5,390 bases of DNA from JBFLXN01 sp040755715 [NCBI: Candidatus Edwardsbacteria bacterium] (GCA_040755715.1 JBFLXN010000177.1:1-5390); one strand, 5' to 3'; numbered from the stretch's first letter, positions 1-5,189 are shown. Program-made: numbers and translations. Notes: generated from the sequence alone by a model not told the origin.

Positions 1-50
1 TTTTCTTTTACTGTCAATTTACGAACATAACGACTTGGTATATCAGCCAT
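1..50 (-). CDS. Gene start running off the left edge; possible IS630-type transposase N-terminus
   Basis: Only 16 complete codons are visible, reading MADIPSRYVRKLTVKE. The ATG at 50-48 is preceded by an excellent Shine-Dalgarno sequence, GGAGGTGA (65-58), seven bases upstream, and by a near-consensus promoter at 101-73, so the start is well supported although the product is not. The pattern RYVRKLT.KE resembles the beginning of many IS630-family (Tc1/mariner-like) transposases, which start with a short RYxxxLTxEE-type stretch before a helix-turn-helix domain. This comparison is from memory of the family. The neighbouring truncated tlpA gene fits an insertion here, because Tc1/mariner elements insert at TA and the tlpA stop lies in TA-rich sequence. 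It could equally be an unrelated gene. Confidence 0.45.
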   Translation of the reverse strand, partial: MADIPSRYVRKLTVKE

Positions 51-72
51 ACTATTGTCACCTCCAGACAAT

Positions 73-101
73 AGTATAGCATAAATATTAAATTATGTCA
101 A
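73..101 (-). promoter_or_regulatory. Near-consensus sigma-70 promoter for the gene starting at 50
   Basis: On the minus strand a perfect -35 box TTGACA (101-96) is followed by a 17-base spacer and the -10 box TATACT (78-73), five of six matches to consensus. The spacer ends in TGC, giving an extended -10 (TGn) element. The expected transcription start is near 66, almost touching the GGAGGTGA ribosome-binding site at 65-58, so the leader would be only about 15 bases. It begins just after the tlpA stop codon. A strong promoter so close to a gene start fits an insertion-sequence end, but that is inference. Confidence 0.75.
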
Positions 102-109
102 GAAATTTA

Positions 110-439
110 TTAGAAACTATACTTAACTATATGATTCACCGCTTTTTTCTTGTCATTTTCATCAACATTTATACCCAGTACTACTAACTCACTGTTTCTG
201 TATCGCGAATGTATTCTTTCTATCTTTGGCATTTCCGCTAAACAAGGTTTACACCAAGTGGCCCAAAAAGAAAGCAGGATAACCTTTTCCTCAAAATCCC
301 TTAAGTCAACCTCTTTCCCATCAAGAGATTTTAGGACAAAAGGCTTGGCAATCTCAAGTCCATAGACCCGAGTAAGGCAAATCAGAGAAAGGACAATTGT
401 TAAAACAGTTTGTGCGAAATAAATCTTCTTGCTTTGCAT
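110..439 (-). pseudogene. Truncated TlpA/ResA-like thiol-disulfide oxidoreductase
   Basis: The 109-residue product starts with a Sec-type signal (Lys4-Lys5, hydrophobic stretch about 11-23, likely cleavage after Gly27), so it would act outside the cytoplasmic membrane. A TlpA-like thioredoxin N-terminal half follows: a strand with a LDGKEV turn (39-44), then FWATWCKPC, with redox cysteines C63 and C66, and EMPKIE (69-74). It continues to VVLGINVDEN (86-95) and stops after KYSF. Family members usually run about 160-180 residues and carry a cis-proline (often G.PT) plus the last strands of the fold. These are absent, and the bases beyond the stop do not encode them in any frame I could read. 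The ATG at 439 has only a weak upstream GAGAGA, with an in-frame TAA five codons before it. It is probably inactive, cut off by an event near 110. No lipobox is seen: Ile precedes Cys21. Confidence 0.72.
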
Positions 440-504
440 TCTGCTAAATCTCTCTTACAAAAGGTTGCGAGCAAAATCTGAATCAAAAACTACCACTTGC
501 CGTT

Positions 505-771
505 CTACAGTGTTACTGGCTCGAGTTTGGGTTCAATGAGACGAGAGACAACTGGTCGTAATCCTTTAATCTTCACAAGGATTATTGGCTGGTTATTTTC
601 TTGGTTTTTCTCAGCCAGTTGCATTGCCCAACGATTAAACTCTGTGTTCCCTTCTATTTGAAATACAATCAAGGCATTCTGAGGAATCTGCTCTGCAATT
701 TCAGAATGTTCTAAAAGATACATATCAAATTCTGAAGCCAGAGCAGCGTTCACTTTTTTAAAACTTTCCAT
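505..771 (-). CDS. DUF5647-like small protein
   Basis: This 88-residue soluble protein has no signal peptide or membrane segment. The N-terminal part is helical (about 3-27, with AALASEFDMYLLEH and IAEQIP). A strand IVFQIEG (35-41), the motif EFNRWAMQLAE (44-54), a second strand IILVKIKGLR (63-72) and a Pro/Glu-rich tail follow. I recognise this layout as the DUF5647 family, whose function is unknown. The start codon directly follows the stop of the upstream gene (TAAATG), and a good Shine-Dalgarno sequence AAAGGGAGG (786-778) lies six bases before it inside the upstream gene. The two are therefore almost certainly co-translated. The compact pair of small proteins resembles a toxin-antitoxin or two-subunit module in layout only, and nothing in the sequence shows activity. 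Confidence 0.8.
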   Translation of the reverse strand: MESFKKVNAALASEFDMYLLEHSEIAEQIPQNALIVFQIEGNTEFNRWAMQLAEKNQENNQPIILVKIKGLRPVVSRLIEPKLEPVTL

Positions 772-1080
772 TTACTGCCTCCCTTTAAGAAAGTCTTTCA
801 GATACTTGTCCCAATTTTCTCTTATGTCATCGTCTGCCACAATTAAAGCCTCATTAAACTCTAAATGTAACTCCATCTTGGATTTTCTACCCGATAAATC
901 ATAATAGTCAATGTGGGTAGACTTGTGTGCACAATCATATCTAACAATAGGATACCAAACATCATCAATTCGCACTTCAAGTTGCACAACAAACTCAAGA
1001 ATTTTACCTCTTTCACTTTTGTGACAATGCCTTTTACGAACGCCGTCGTCAAAGATAACCACATATTCTACAATTTTCAT
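772..1080 (-). CDS. DUF7718-like small protein
   Basis: This 102-residue cytosolic protein of unknown function resembles the family I know as DUF7718. It opens with strands (IVEYVVIFDDG, 3-13), then a charged turn, a strand pair EFVVQLEVRIDDVWYPIV (29-46), and the motif RYDCAHKSTHIDYYD (47-61) containing D49, H52, H56 and D58. The C-terminal half is helical, with FNEAL.VADDDIRENWDKYLKDFL. The His/Asp cluster is the most conserved-looking part and could bind metal or form an active site, but this is inference. The ATG at 1080 has an in-frame TAA immediately before it and only a poor Shine-Dalgarno sequence (ACGGG), so translation may be weak or depend on upstream context. It overlaps functionally with the next gene, whose ATG touches its stop. 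Confidence 0.78.
   Translation of the reverse strand: MKIVEYVVIFDDGVRKRHCHKSERGKILEFVVQLEVRIDDVWYPIVRYDCAHKSTHIDYYDLSGRKSKMELHLEFNEALIVADDDIRENWDKYLKDFLKGRQ
778..786 (-). promoter_or_regulatory. Ribosome-binding site inside the upstream gene, coupling the DUF pair
   Basis: AAAGGGAGG on the minus strand lies six bases before the ATG at 771 and within the last codons of the preceding gene. This fixes the start of the 88-residue protein and, with the TAAATG junction, indicates translational coupling. Confidence 0.75.
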
Positions 1081-1114
1081 TTACCCGTTAAGAAAATAGA
1101 CAAAAAGGATGGGG

Positions 1115-1173
1115 CAAGGAAATCTAACCATTAGTCCTTCGCTTCGCTCAGGACATTAGGTTAATTTTCCTTG
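1115..1173. repeat. 59-bp interrupted palindrome between the carrier-protein gene and the DUF pair
   Basis: Three nested complementary arms share one centre: CAAGGAAA (1115-1122) with TTTCCTTG (1166-1173); TAACC (1125-1129) with GGTTA (1159-1163); and GTCCT (1134-1138) with AGGAC (1150-1154). They are separated by symmetric mismatched stretches of 2 and 4 bases around an 11-base loop. The central CCTTCGCTTCGCTCAGG motif resembles a short repeat I have seen in many unrelated genomes. Neither strand has a T-run directly after the stem, so it is not a standard terminator. It may be a dispersed palindromic element or an RNA-processing hairpin. Confidence 0.7.
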
Positions 1174-1280
1174 ACATCTACCATAGAAACACCACCAATT
1201 TTGAAAATCTCACGCCAATTGTAATTTAGCCTTAAGTGGTGTAGGAAAACTCTTGACTTTGTTTTCTCCCCCTTTTTCAC

Positions 1281-1532
1281 TCACTCCTTTGCAAATTCCT
1301 CTACTAACTCCGCAATCTCCTCCACCGTATCAAAAGCCTCGGCCGTAGCCTTCTCATCGGGTATTTGTATGTTGTATTTTTTTTCCAGAAACCGTTTTAG
1401 AGAGACCATTGAAAACGAATCAACGATTCCACTTGAAATTAGAGGCGTATTTTCGTTGATTTCTGTATCTGAGTCTTCTTCCAGATATTCTTTCTTAACA
1501 TAGTTAAGCACAATTTGTTTTATATCTTCCAT
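1281..1532 (-). CDS. Acyl carrier protein (phosphopantetheine carrier)
   Basis: This 83-residue, strongly acidic four-helix carrier protein has the phosphopantetheine attachment serine at S39 in GIVDSFSMV (35-43). TPLISSGI precedes it and the standard FDTVEEIAELV helix IV signature is at 67-77. The arm is expected to be added by a holo-ACP synthase such as the one encoded about 2 kb upstream. The DSF-type core and the PDEKAT segment (58-63) differ from housekeeping fatty-acid AcpP, which has DSL. They resemble stand-alone carriers next to AMP-forming ligases and alpha-oxoamine synthases, so a specialised role is more likely than bulk lipid synthesis (inference). The start is fixed by AGGAGGT (1545-1539), six bases upstream of the ATG. 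It lies 148 bp after acsA on the same strand. Confidence 0.9.
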   Translation of the reverse strand: MEDIKQIVLNYVKKEYLEEDSDTEINENTPLISSGIVDSFSMVSLKRFLEKKYNIQIPDEKATAEAFDTVEEIAELVEEFAKE

Positions 1533-1594
1533 ATTTTTACCTCCTGATAAACTAAACGATTGGAGCGATTATTTTGACCATCACGGCGATAAAT

Positions 1595-1653
1595 CAGTTT
1601 TAGTTGATAGTTTTTAGTCTTTAGACTAACAACTAATAACAAGTTACCAACTG
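1595..1653. repeat. Palindromic array with a 7-base period between acsA and the carrier gene
   Basis: On the plus strand TAGT occurs at 1601, 1608 and 1615. The complement ACTA then occurs at 1625 and 1632, all in 7-base steps. The centre forms a near-perfect hairpin: TAGTT (1608-1612) with AACTA (1631-1635), and TTAGTCT (1614-1620) with AGACTAA (1623-1629), with one mismatch. The array is bounded by CAGTT (1595-1599) and its complement AACTG (1649-1653). Outside it, GCGATTA (1565-1571) and GCGAT (1586-1590) face ATCGC (1659-1663) and TAATCGC (1666-1672), so the symmetry extends over about 108 bp. It fills most of the 148-bp gap, which contains no gene. Confidence 0.7.
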
Positions 1654-1680
1654 CTCTCATCGCTGTAATCGCAGCATATT

Positions 1681-3381
1681 TCAATCATTTTCTAAAGTAG
1701 AAATGTCACCAATTGATTCTCCCCATTCTTGTGCCCGCAATAACCGTCTCATAATCTTTCCGCTTCTGGTCTTAGGTAATGACTTGACAAATTCAATCTC
1801 CTGGGGCATAGCCAGGGGTGAGAGTTTTTTACGAATAAAATTCATTATATTAAGTTCCAAGTCATCACTCGGTTCAAATCCGGGCTTCAGGGCGACAAAC
1901 GCTTTGACCACTTCCATATTTACCGGGTCAGGTTTACCTACGGCGGCTGATTCGGCTATCGCCTCGTGTTCTATTAGCGCAGATTCAATTTCAAAAGGTC
2001 CTACGAGATGTCCAGCAGTATTGATTACATCATCGTCCCGCCCCACAAACCAAAAATAGCCTTCACTATCCAAACTGGCACGGTCGCCGCAAATATACCA
2101 GCCATTCTTGAATTTGTTCTTGTAAGTCTCTTCGTTGTTCCAGTAAGTGCGAAACATAGATGGCCAACCGGGTTTTAGGGCAATCAGTCCTACCGTCCCC
2201 GGCGTTCGGACTGGCTCAAAATTCTTCGGGTCAACTACAGTCGCTTTAATGCCAGGAAATGGTTTACCCATTGAGCCGGGTTTAATCTTCATACCGGGGA
2301 AATTTGTAATTACAATACATCCTGTTTCTGTCTGCCAATAGGTGTCATGAAATGGCAAGCCGAAGACCTCCTGAGCCCAGAGAACCGCTTCCGGATTTAG
2401 TGGCTCTCCCACACTGCAGAGATGTCGCAACGAAGAGAGATTGAATTTCTTGACAATTTCCTGACCTTCTCTCATCAATGTGCGAATGGCCGTCGGTGCA
2501 GAATACCAAACGGTAATTTTATGCCGCTCTATTAAACCATACCACTTCTCCGTCATAAAACCACTATCCAGAACCACCTGAGTAATTCCGAGACTCCAGG
2601 GTCCGATAATCCCGTAGGAAGTGCCGGTGACCCAGCCAGGGTCTGCGGTGCACCAATAAATATCTTCAGGCTTCAGGTCTAAAACCCACTTAACCGTGAG
2701 ATATTGCGACATTAACGAGGAATGAACATGCAATGCACCCTTTGGTTTTCCAGTCGTTCCAGAGGTGTAATGCAGGACCGACGGTGTTTCTGCAGTTGAT
2801 GGAAATATATCAAATTTTTCTATTGAAGGCATTTTGTCCAGAGAGAAAGGTACTTCTTTATCTTTGAGTGGCATTCCATCAGCGTCAACAATAATAATGT
2901 GTTTCAGTTCCGGAAGTTGGTCTTTGATTTTTCTCACTTTCGGCAAATGTTTTTTCTGAGTCAGAATTGCTGAAGTCTCGGCATCATCCAATCGGGTAAA
3001 GAGTGCCTCTTCACCAAAGGCAGAAAACAAAGGCTGGGCGATTCCACCCATCTTCAGAATTCCCAAAAAAGAAAAATACAACTCGGGAATTCTATCCATA
3101 AAGATGCAAATTCGGTCGCCCGGTTCAAGACCTAAGTCTTTCAAAAATTTAGCAAAGGTATTAGTGTGAACCCGCAGATTGTCAAAGGTATAGGTTTTCA
3201 CTTCGCCAGTGTGCCCTTCCCAAATCAGAGCTAGTTTCTTTCCCAATCCCTTCTCACAATTCCGCTCCGCACAATAGTAGCCAATATTGATAGGAGAACC
3301 ATCAGTATAGGCTAAATCCTTCTTGGAAATGGACCAATCAAAATTTTTACTTTTCTCTTCGTAAGAACCGATGTTGCTCAT
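1681..3381 (-). CDS. acsA: Acetate-CoA ligase, AcsA type (AMP-forming), independently initiated reading
   Basis: The 566-residue enzyme activates acetate with ATP to acetyl-AMP and then forms acetyl-CoA in the cytoplasm. Length and motifs match Bacillus-type AcsA. They are the P-loop YTSGTTGKPKG (205-215), WYSAPTA (292-298), SVGEPLNPE (323-331), YWQTETG (348-354), D433 in the GD motif, GRDDDVI (447-453), and PKTRSGKIMRR with the adenylation lysine K542, the usual site of regulatory acetylation. W349 matches the tryptophan that limits Acs to acetate or propionate. The stretch normally reading GxRxGP is GHLVGP (457-462), with Leu459 where Arg is typical, as in some AcsA-like relatives. This start is supported by GGGAGG (3394-3389), seven bases before the ATG. 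The frame upstream is nevertheless open into acpS. An AMP-ligase next to a carrier-protein gene could also load that carrier (inference). Confidence 0.9.
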   Translation of the reverse strand: MSNIGSYEEKSKNFDWSISKKDLAYTDGSPINIGYYCAERNCEKGLGKKLALIWEGHTGEVKTYTFDNLRVHTNTFAKFLKDLGLEPGDRICIFMDRIPELYFSFLGILKMGGIAQPLFSAFGEEALFTRLDDAETSAILTQKKHLPKVRKIKDQLPELKHIIIVDADGMPLKDKEVPFSLDKMPSIEKFDIFPSTAETPSVLHYTSGTTGKPKGALHVHSSLMSQYLTVKWVLDLKPEDIYWCTADPGWVTGTSYGIIGPWSLGITQVVLDSGFMTEKWYGLIERHKITVWYSAPTAIRTLMREGQEIVKKFNLSSLRHLCSVGEPLNPEAVLWAQEVFGLPFHDTYWQTETGCIVITNFPGMKIKPGSMGKPFPGIKATVVDPKNFEPVRTPGTVGLIALKPGWPSMFRTYWNNEETYKNKFKNGWYICGDRASLDSEGYFWFVGRDDDVINTAGHLVGPFEIESALIEHEAIAESAAVGKPDPVNMEVVKAFVALKPGFEPSDDLELNIMNFIRKKLSPLAMPQEIEFVKSLPKTRSGKIMRRLLRAQEWGESIGDISTLEND

Positions 3382-3819
3382 AAAAATGCCTCCCGAGTTA
3401 CGCTCTACGCTTGACGCTTCACGCCTCACGCGTCTGGCGTCTAGCGTTTCCAATATCGCTACTGCCACGGCGTAGTTGTCCGAATGTGAGAGTGAAATGT
3501 ATATTTGATTTATCCCTGCCTGTTTTGTTATTTCCAAAGCCTTCCCGCTCAAAGCAACTTCAGGTTTTCCCTTCTCATTATTGACTATTTCTATATCGCG
3601 CCAGGAGATACCATCTCGCCAGCCGGTTCCGAGTGCCTTGAAGACTGCTTCCTTGGCGGCGAATCGCACCGCATAGTGTTGAAATTTTTTCTTTTTTTTC
3701 TCACAATACTTAATCTCATCTTCACCAAAGACTCTCTCAATAAATCCTTGCCCTTCACTCTTGATTTCCTTTTCAATTCTACCAATTTCAATAATATCCG
3801 TCCCTATTCCCTTTACCAT
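1681..3819 (-). CDS. acpS: Continuous acpS-acsA reading frame: holo-ACP synthase fused in frame to acetate-CoA ligase
   Basis: No stop separates the two domains in this 712-codon frame. Residues 1-124 are a complete holo-ACP synthase, which transfers phosphopantetheine from CoA to the carrier-protein serine. It begins GIGTDIIEI (4-12), with Mg-binding D8, and has RVFGEDEIKYC (29-39), RFAAKEAVFKALG (52-64) with catalytic E57, GKP (84-86) and SLSHSDNYAVAVA (109-121). Stand-alone AcpS is usually about 120-130 residues and ends here. Residues 125-140 are encoded by a 7-base-period DNA array (3400-3448), and residue 147 is the first Met of AcsA. I place the start at 3819 because AGGAG lies six bases before it. 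An ATG at 3837 is in frame, but that extension contains this ribosome-binding site. A bifunctional fusion is possible. Because acsA has its own ribosome-binding site, AcpS with a readthrough tail plus separately made AcsA is equally plausible. Confidence 0.8.
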   Translation of the reverse strand: MVKGIGTDIIEIGRIEKEIKSEGQGFIERVFGEDEIKYCEKKKKKFQHYAVRFAAKEAVFKALGTGWRDGISWRDIEIVNNEKGKPEVALSGKALEITKQAGINQIYISLSHSDNYAVAVAILETLDARRVRREASSVERNSGGIFMSNIGSYEEKSKNFDWSISKKDLAYTDGSPINIGYYCAERNCEKGLGKKLALIWEGHTGEVKTYTFDNLRVHTNTFAKFLKDLGLEPGDRICIFMDRIPELYFSFLGILKMGGIAQPLFSAFGEEALFTRLDDAETSAILTQKKHLPKVRKIKDQLPELKHIIIVDADGMPLKDKEVPFSLDKMPSIEKFDIFPSTAETPSVLHYTSGTTGKPKGALHVHSSLMSQYLTVKWVLDLKPEDIYWCTADPGWVTGTSYGIIGPWSLGITQVVLDSGFMTEKWYGLIERHKITVWYSAPTAIRTLMREGQEIVKKFNLSSLRHLCSVGEPLNPEAVLWAQEVFGLPFHDTYWQTETGCIVITNFPGMKIKPGSMGKPFPGIKATVVDPKNFEPVRTPGTVGLIALKPGWPSMFRTYWNNEETYKNKFKNGWYICGDRASLDSEGYFWFVGRDDDVINTAGHLVGPFEIESALIEHEAIAESAAVGKPDPVNMEVVKAFVALKPGFEPSDDLELNIMNFIRKKLSPLAMPQEIEFVKSLPKTRSGKIMRRLLRAQEWGESIGDISTLEND
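3389..3394 (-). promoter_or_regulatory. Internal ribosome-binding site for acsA
   Basis: GGGAGG on the minus strand sits seven bases before the ATG at 3381 and just beyond the heptamer array. A well-placed site inside an open frame argues that acsA was, and probably still is, translated from its own start despite the fusion to acpS. Confidence 0.7.
3400..3448. repeat. Seven-unit heptamer array inside the acpS-acsA frame
   Basis: On the plus strand ACGC occurs at 3400, 3407, 3414, 3421 and 3428, exactly every 7 bases. GCGT, its complement, then occurs at 3430, 3437 and 3444, again every 7 bases. The switch point is the perfect palindrome ACGCGT (3428-3433). The remaining three bases of each unit vary. 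The array is 49 bp, not a multiple of three, and replaces the expected acpS stop region, encoding Arg/Ser/Glu-rich linker residues 124-140 of the minus-strand frame. Its composition (GC-rich, CpG-rich) stands out from the surrounding genes. Confidence 0.85.
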
Positions 3820-3840
3820 TATTGACTCCTGGCACAATGT

Positions 3841-4016
3841 TCACCGCAGAGGCGCAGAGGAGGCGCAGAAATTTATTTCAAAATTATCAATGCAAAACTA
3901 TCATTTTAAAATGCTAATTGCTAATTTTGCAATTTAGAATGAGATTATTCCTCTGTGCCCTCCCTGGCCGTTGCTCAAGGTGCAAGGCAAACGGGCAGGC
4001 TGTGCCTCCGCGGTGA
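3841..4016. repeat. Inverted-repeat element filling the tdh-acpS gap
   Basis: The outer arms TCACCGCAGAGGCGCAG (3841-3857) and CTGTGCCTCCGCGGTGA (4000-4016) are complementary at 15 of 17 positions. GGCGCAG repeats at 3851 and 3862. The left arm resembles a CACCGCAGAGGCGCAGAG-type dispersed repeat I have seen in many unrelated bacteria. The AT-rich core has a 7-base period from about 3885: TATCA at 3885 and 3899, and GCTAATT in tandem at 3913 and 3920. It also has the palindrome ATTTTAAAAT (3903-3912) and the complementary pair CAAAATTA (3879-3886) and TAATTTTG (3922-3929). A small bulged hairpin, GCC-TTGC with GCAA-GGC, lies at 3967-3988. No gene or transposase is present, so it could be a non-autonomous (MITE-like) or structured intergenic element. 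The 192-bp gap holds nothing else. Confidence 0.65.
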
Positions 4017-4029
4017 GTTTTATAGTTAG

Positions 4030-5076
4030 TCATTTCATTTCCGGTAACAGCACTACCTTCCCAGAAGTTTTCGGACTCTTCATCATCAAAGAAAATCCTT
4101 CTTCAAATTTCTCCAAAGGAAGTTTGTGGGTGATAATCGGAGAAATATCTATCTTCTTATACTTCAGAAGATTTGTCACCTTTATCCAGGTATCAAACAT
4201 CAATCTTCCATTTATACCATAGAGAGTGAGACCTTTAAAGACAATACCGTTATTTATATCTATAGTTATATTCCCTGGGGGCAATCCAAAGGCACAAAAT
4301 CTTCCACCCTTTCGCACTACTTTCAATCCCTGCTCAATTGCCTTTTGAGCCCCAGCCATTTCCAAGACTACATCCACTCCTATTCCATCGGTAAGTTCAA
4401 AGATTATCTTTTCCACATCTTCTTTTGTTACATTCATAACTTTGTCTGCTCCCATCTTTTTTGCCATCTCAAGCCTGACAGGCTCCATTCCTGCTAGGAT
4501 TACATAACTTGCACCGGAAATAGCCGCTACCCCGGTAGCGAATAGAGCAGTAGGCCCGTCGCCAAAGATAAGGACGGTCTTTCCAGCTACTGGTTCTACC
4601 AAAGTGCAATAGACTGCATTTCCTAATGGTTCCTGGACACTGGCAAATTCCCAGGGAATACTTTTGTCATTCTTCCAAGCCACTACTTCTGGAATCGCCG
4701 CATATTCGGCAAAGCATCCATCAGTATCCACCCCCAGGATTTTTAGATTATGACAGATATGTTGTTGACCGCTTAAGCATTGAACACAGTATCCACAAGG
4801 TATATGTGTCTCGGCAGAAATATAGTCACCTATTTTTATTTTGGTTACATTCTTCCCTATTTCTACCACTTCTCCGGCAAACTCGTGTCCTAAAATCTGG
4901 GGGATTCTCTTGATTCTTTCCTGAGCCCATTCATTCCATTCGTAAATATGCACATCTGTTCCGCAGATAGAGGTGGCTTTGACTTTCACCAGCACTTCAT
5001 CTTCTTTTATTTGGGGAATCTCTACTTCCTTTAATTCTACCCCAAAATCTCTTTTTGTTTTAACAATTGCTTTCAT
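4030..5076 (-). CDS. tdh: L-threonine 3-dehydrogenase
   Basis: The 348-residue zinc- and NAD-dependent enzyme oxidises L-threonine to 2-amino-3-oxobutyrate, the first step of threonine conversion to glycine and acetyl-CoA. The length matches bacterial and archaeal TDH. The substrate-side signature SICGTDVHIYEWNEWAQ (36-52) distinguishes TDH from other medium-chain dehydrogenases. Catalytic zinc ligands are C38, H64 and E65, with E149 in QEPLGNAV also conserved. The structural zinc site is C94, C97, C100 and C108. The C-terminal part has FKGLTLYGINGR and SPIITHKLPLEKFEEGF, as in TDH. The Rossmann loop reads GDGPTA (172-177), with Ala in place of the last glycine of GxGxxG, which is unusual. 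The ATG at 5076 follows GGTGAG with short spacing. The usual partner kbl is not adjacent in the window. Confidence 0.92.
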   Translation of the reverse strand: MKAIVKTKRDFGVELKEVEIPQIKEDEVLVKVKATSICGTDVHIYEWNEWAQERIKRIPQILGHEFAGEVVEIGKNVTKIKIGDYISAETHIPCGYCVQCLSGQQHICHNLKILGVDTDGCFAEYAAIPEVVAWKNDKSIPWEFASVQEPLGNAVYCTLVEPVAGKTVLIFGDGPTALFATGVAAISGASYVILAGMEPVRLEMAKKMGADKVMNVTKEDVEKIIFELTDGIGVDVVLEMAGAQKAIEQGLKVVRKGGRFCAFGLPPGNITIDINNGIVFKGLTLYGINGRLMFDTWIKVTNLLKYKKIDISPIITHKLPLEKFEEGFSLMMKSPKTSGKVVLLPEMK

Positions 5077-5189
5077 TTCTCACCGTATGTTAAGTGATAC
5101 TCCTAATGTAACTGTTGACGAACGATTTCATTCCATTTTAGTTTATGTTCATATTTTATGGACTTATCCCTTTTCAAATTTTCCATATA

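Noticed and set aside
51-109. Frameshifted continuation of tlpA
   Set aside because: No frame in this stretch encodes the cis-proline region or the last strands of the thioredoxin fold. It contains a promoter and a ribosome-binding site instead.
861-1064. Minus-strand 67-codon frame overlapping the DUF7718-like gene
   Set aside because: It is an alternative frame of a better-supported gene and lacks a ribosome-binding site or family features.
1115-1173. Rho-independent terminator
   Set aside because: The stem is long but interrupted, and neither strand has a T-run immediately after it.
1703-2059. Plus-strand open frame of 118 codons inside acsA
   Set aside because: It is antisense to strongly conserved AcsA sequence and shows no recognisable domain or ribosome-binding site.
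3400-3448. CRISPR array
   Set aside because: The repeat step is only 7 bases with no spacers of CRISPR length and no cas genes.
3820-3837. Longer acpS start at the ATG at 3837
   Set aside because: The six extra codons contain the AGGAG ribosome-binding site for the ATG at 3819, and AcpS proteins normally begin just before the GIGTDI motif.
4126-4497. Plus-strand open frame of 123 codons inside tdh
   Set aside because: It is antisense to the conserved TDH coding region, and its Cys/His/Ser-rich composition is typical of a shadow frame.
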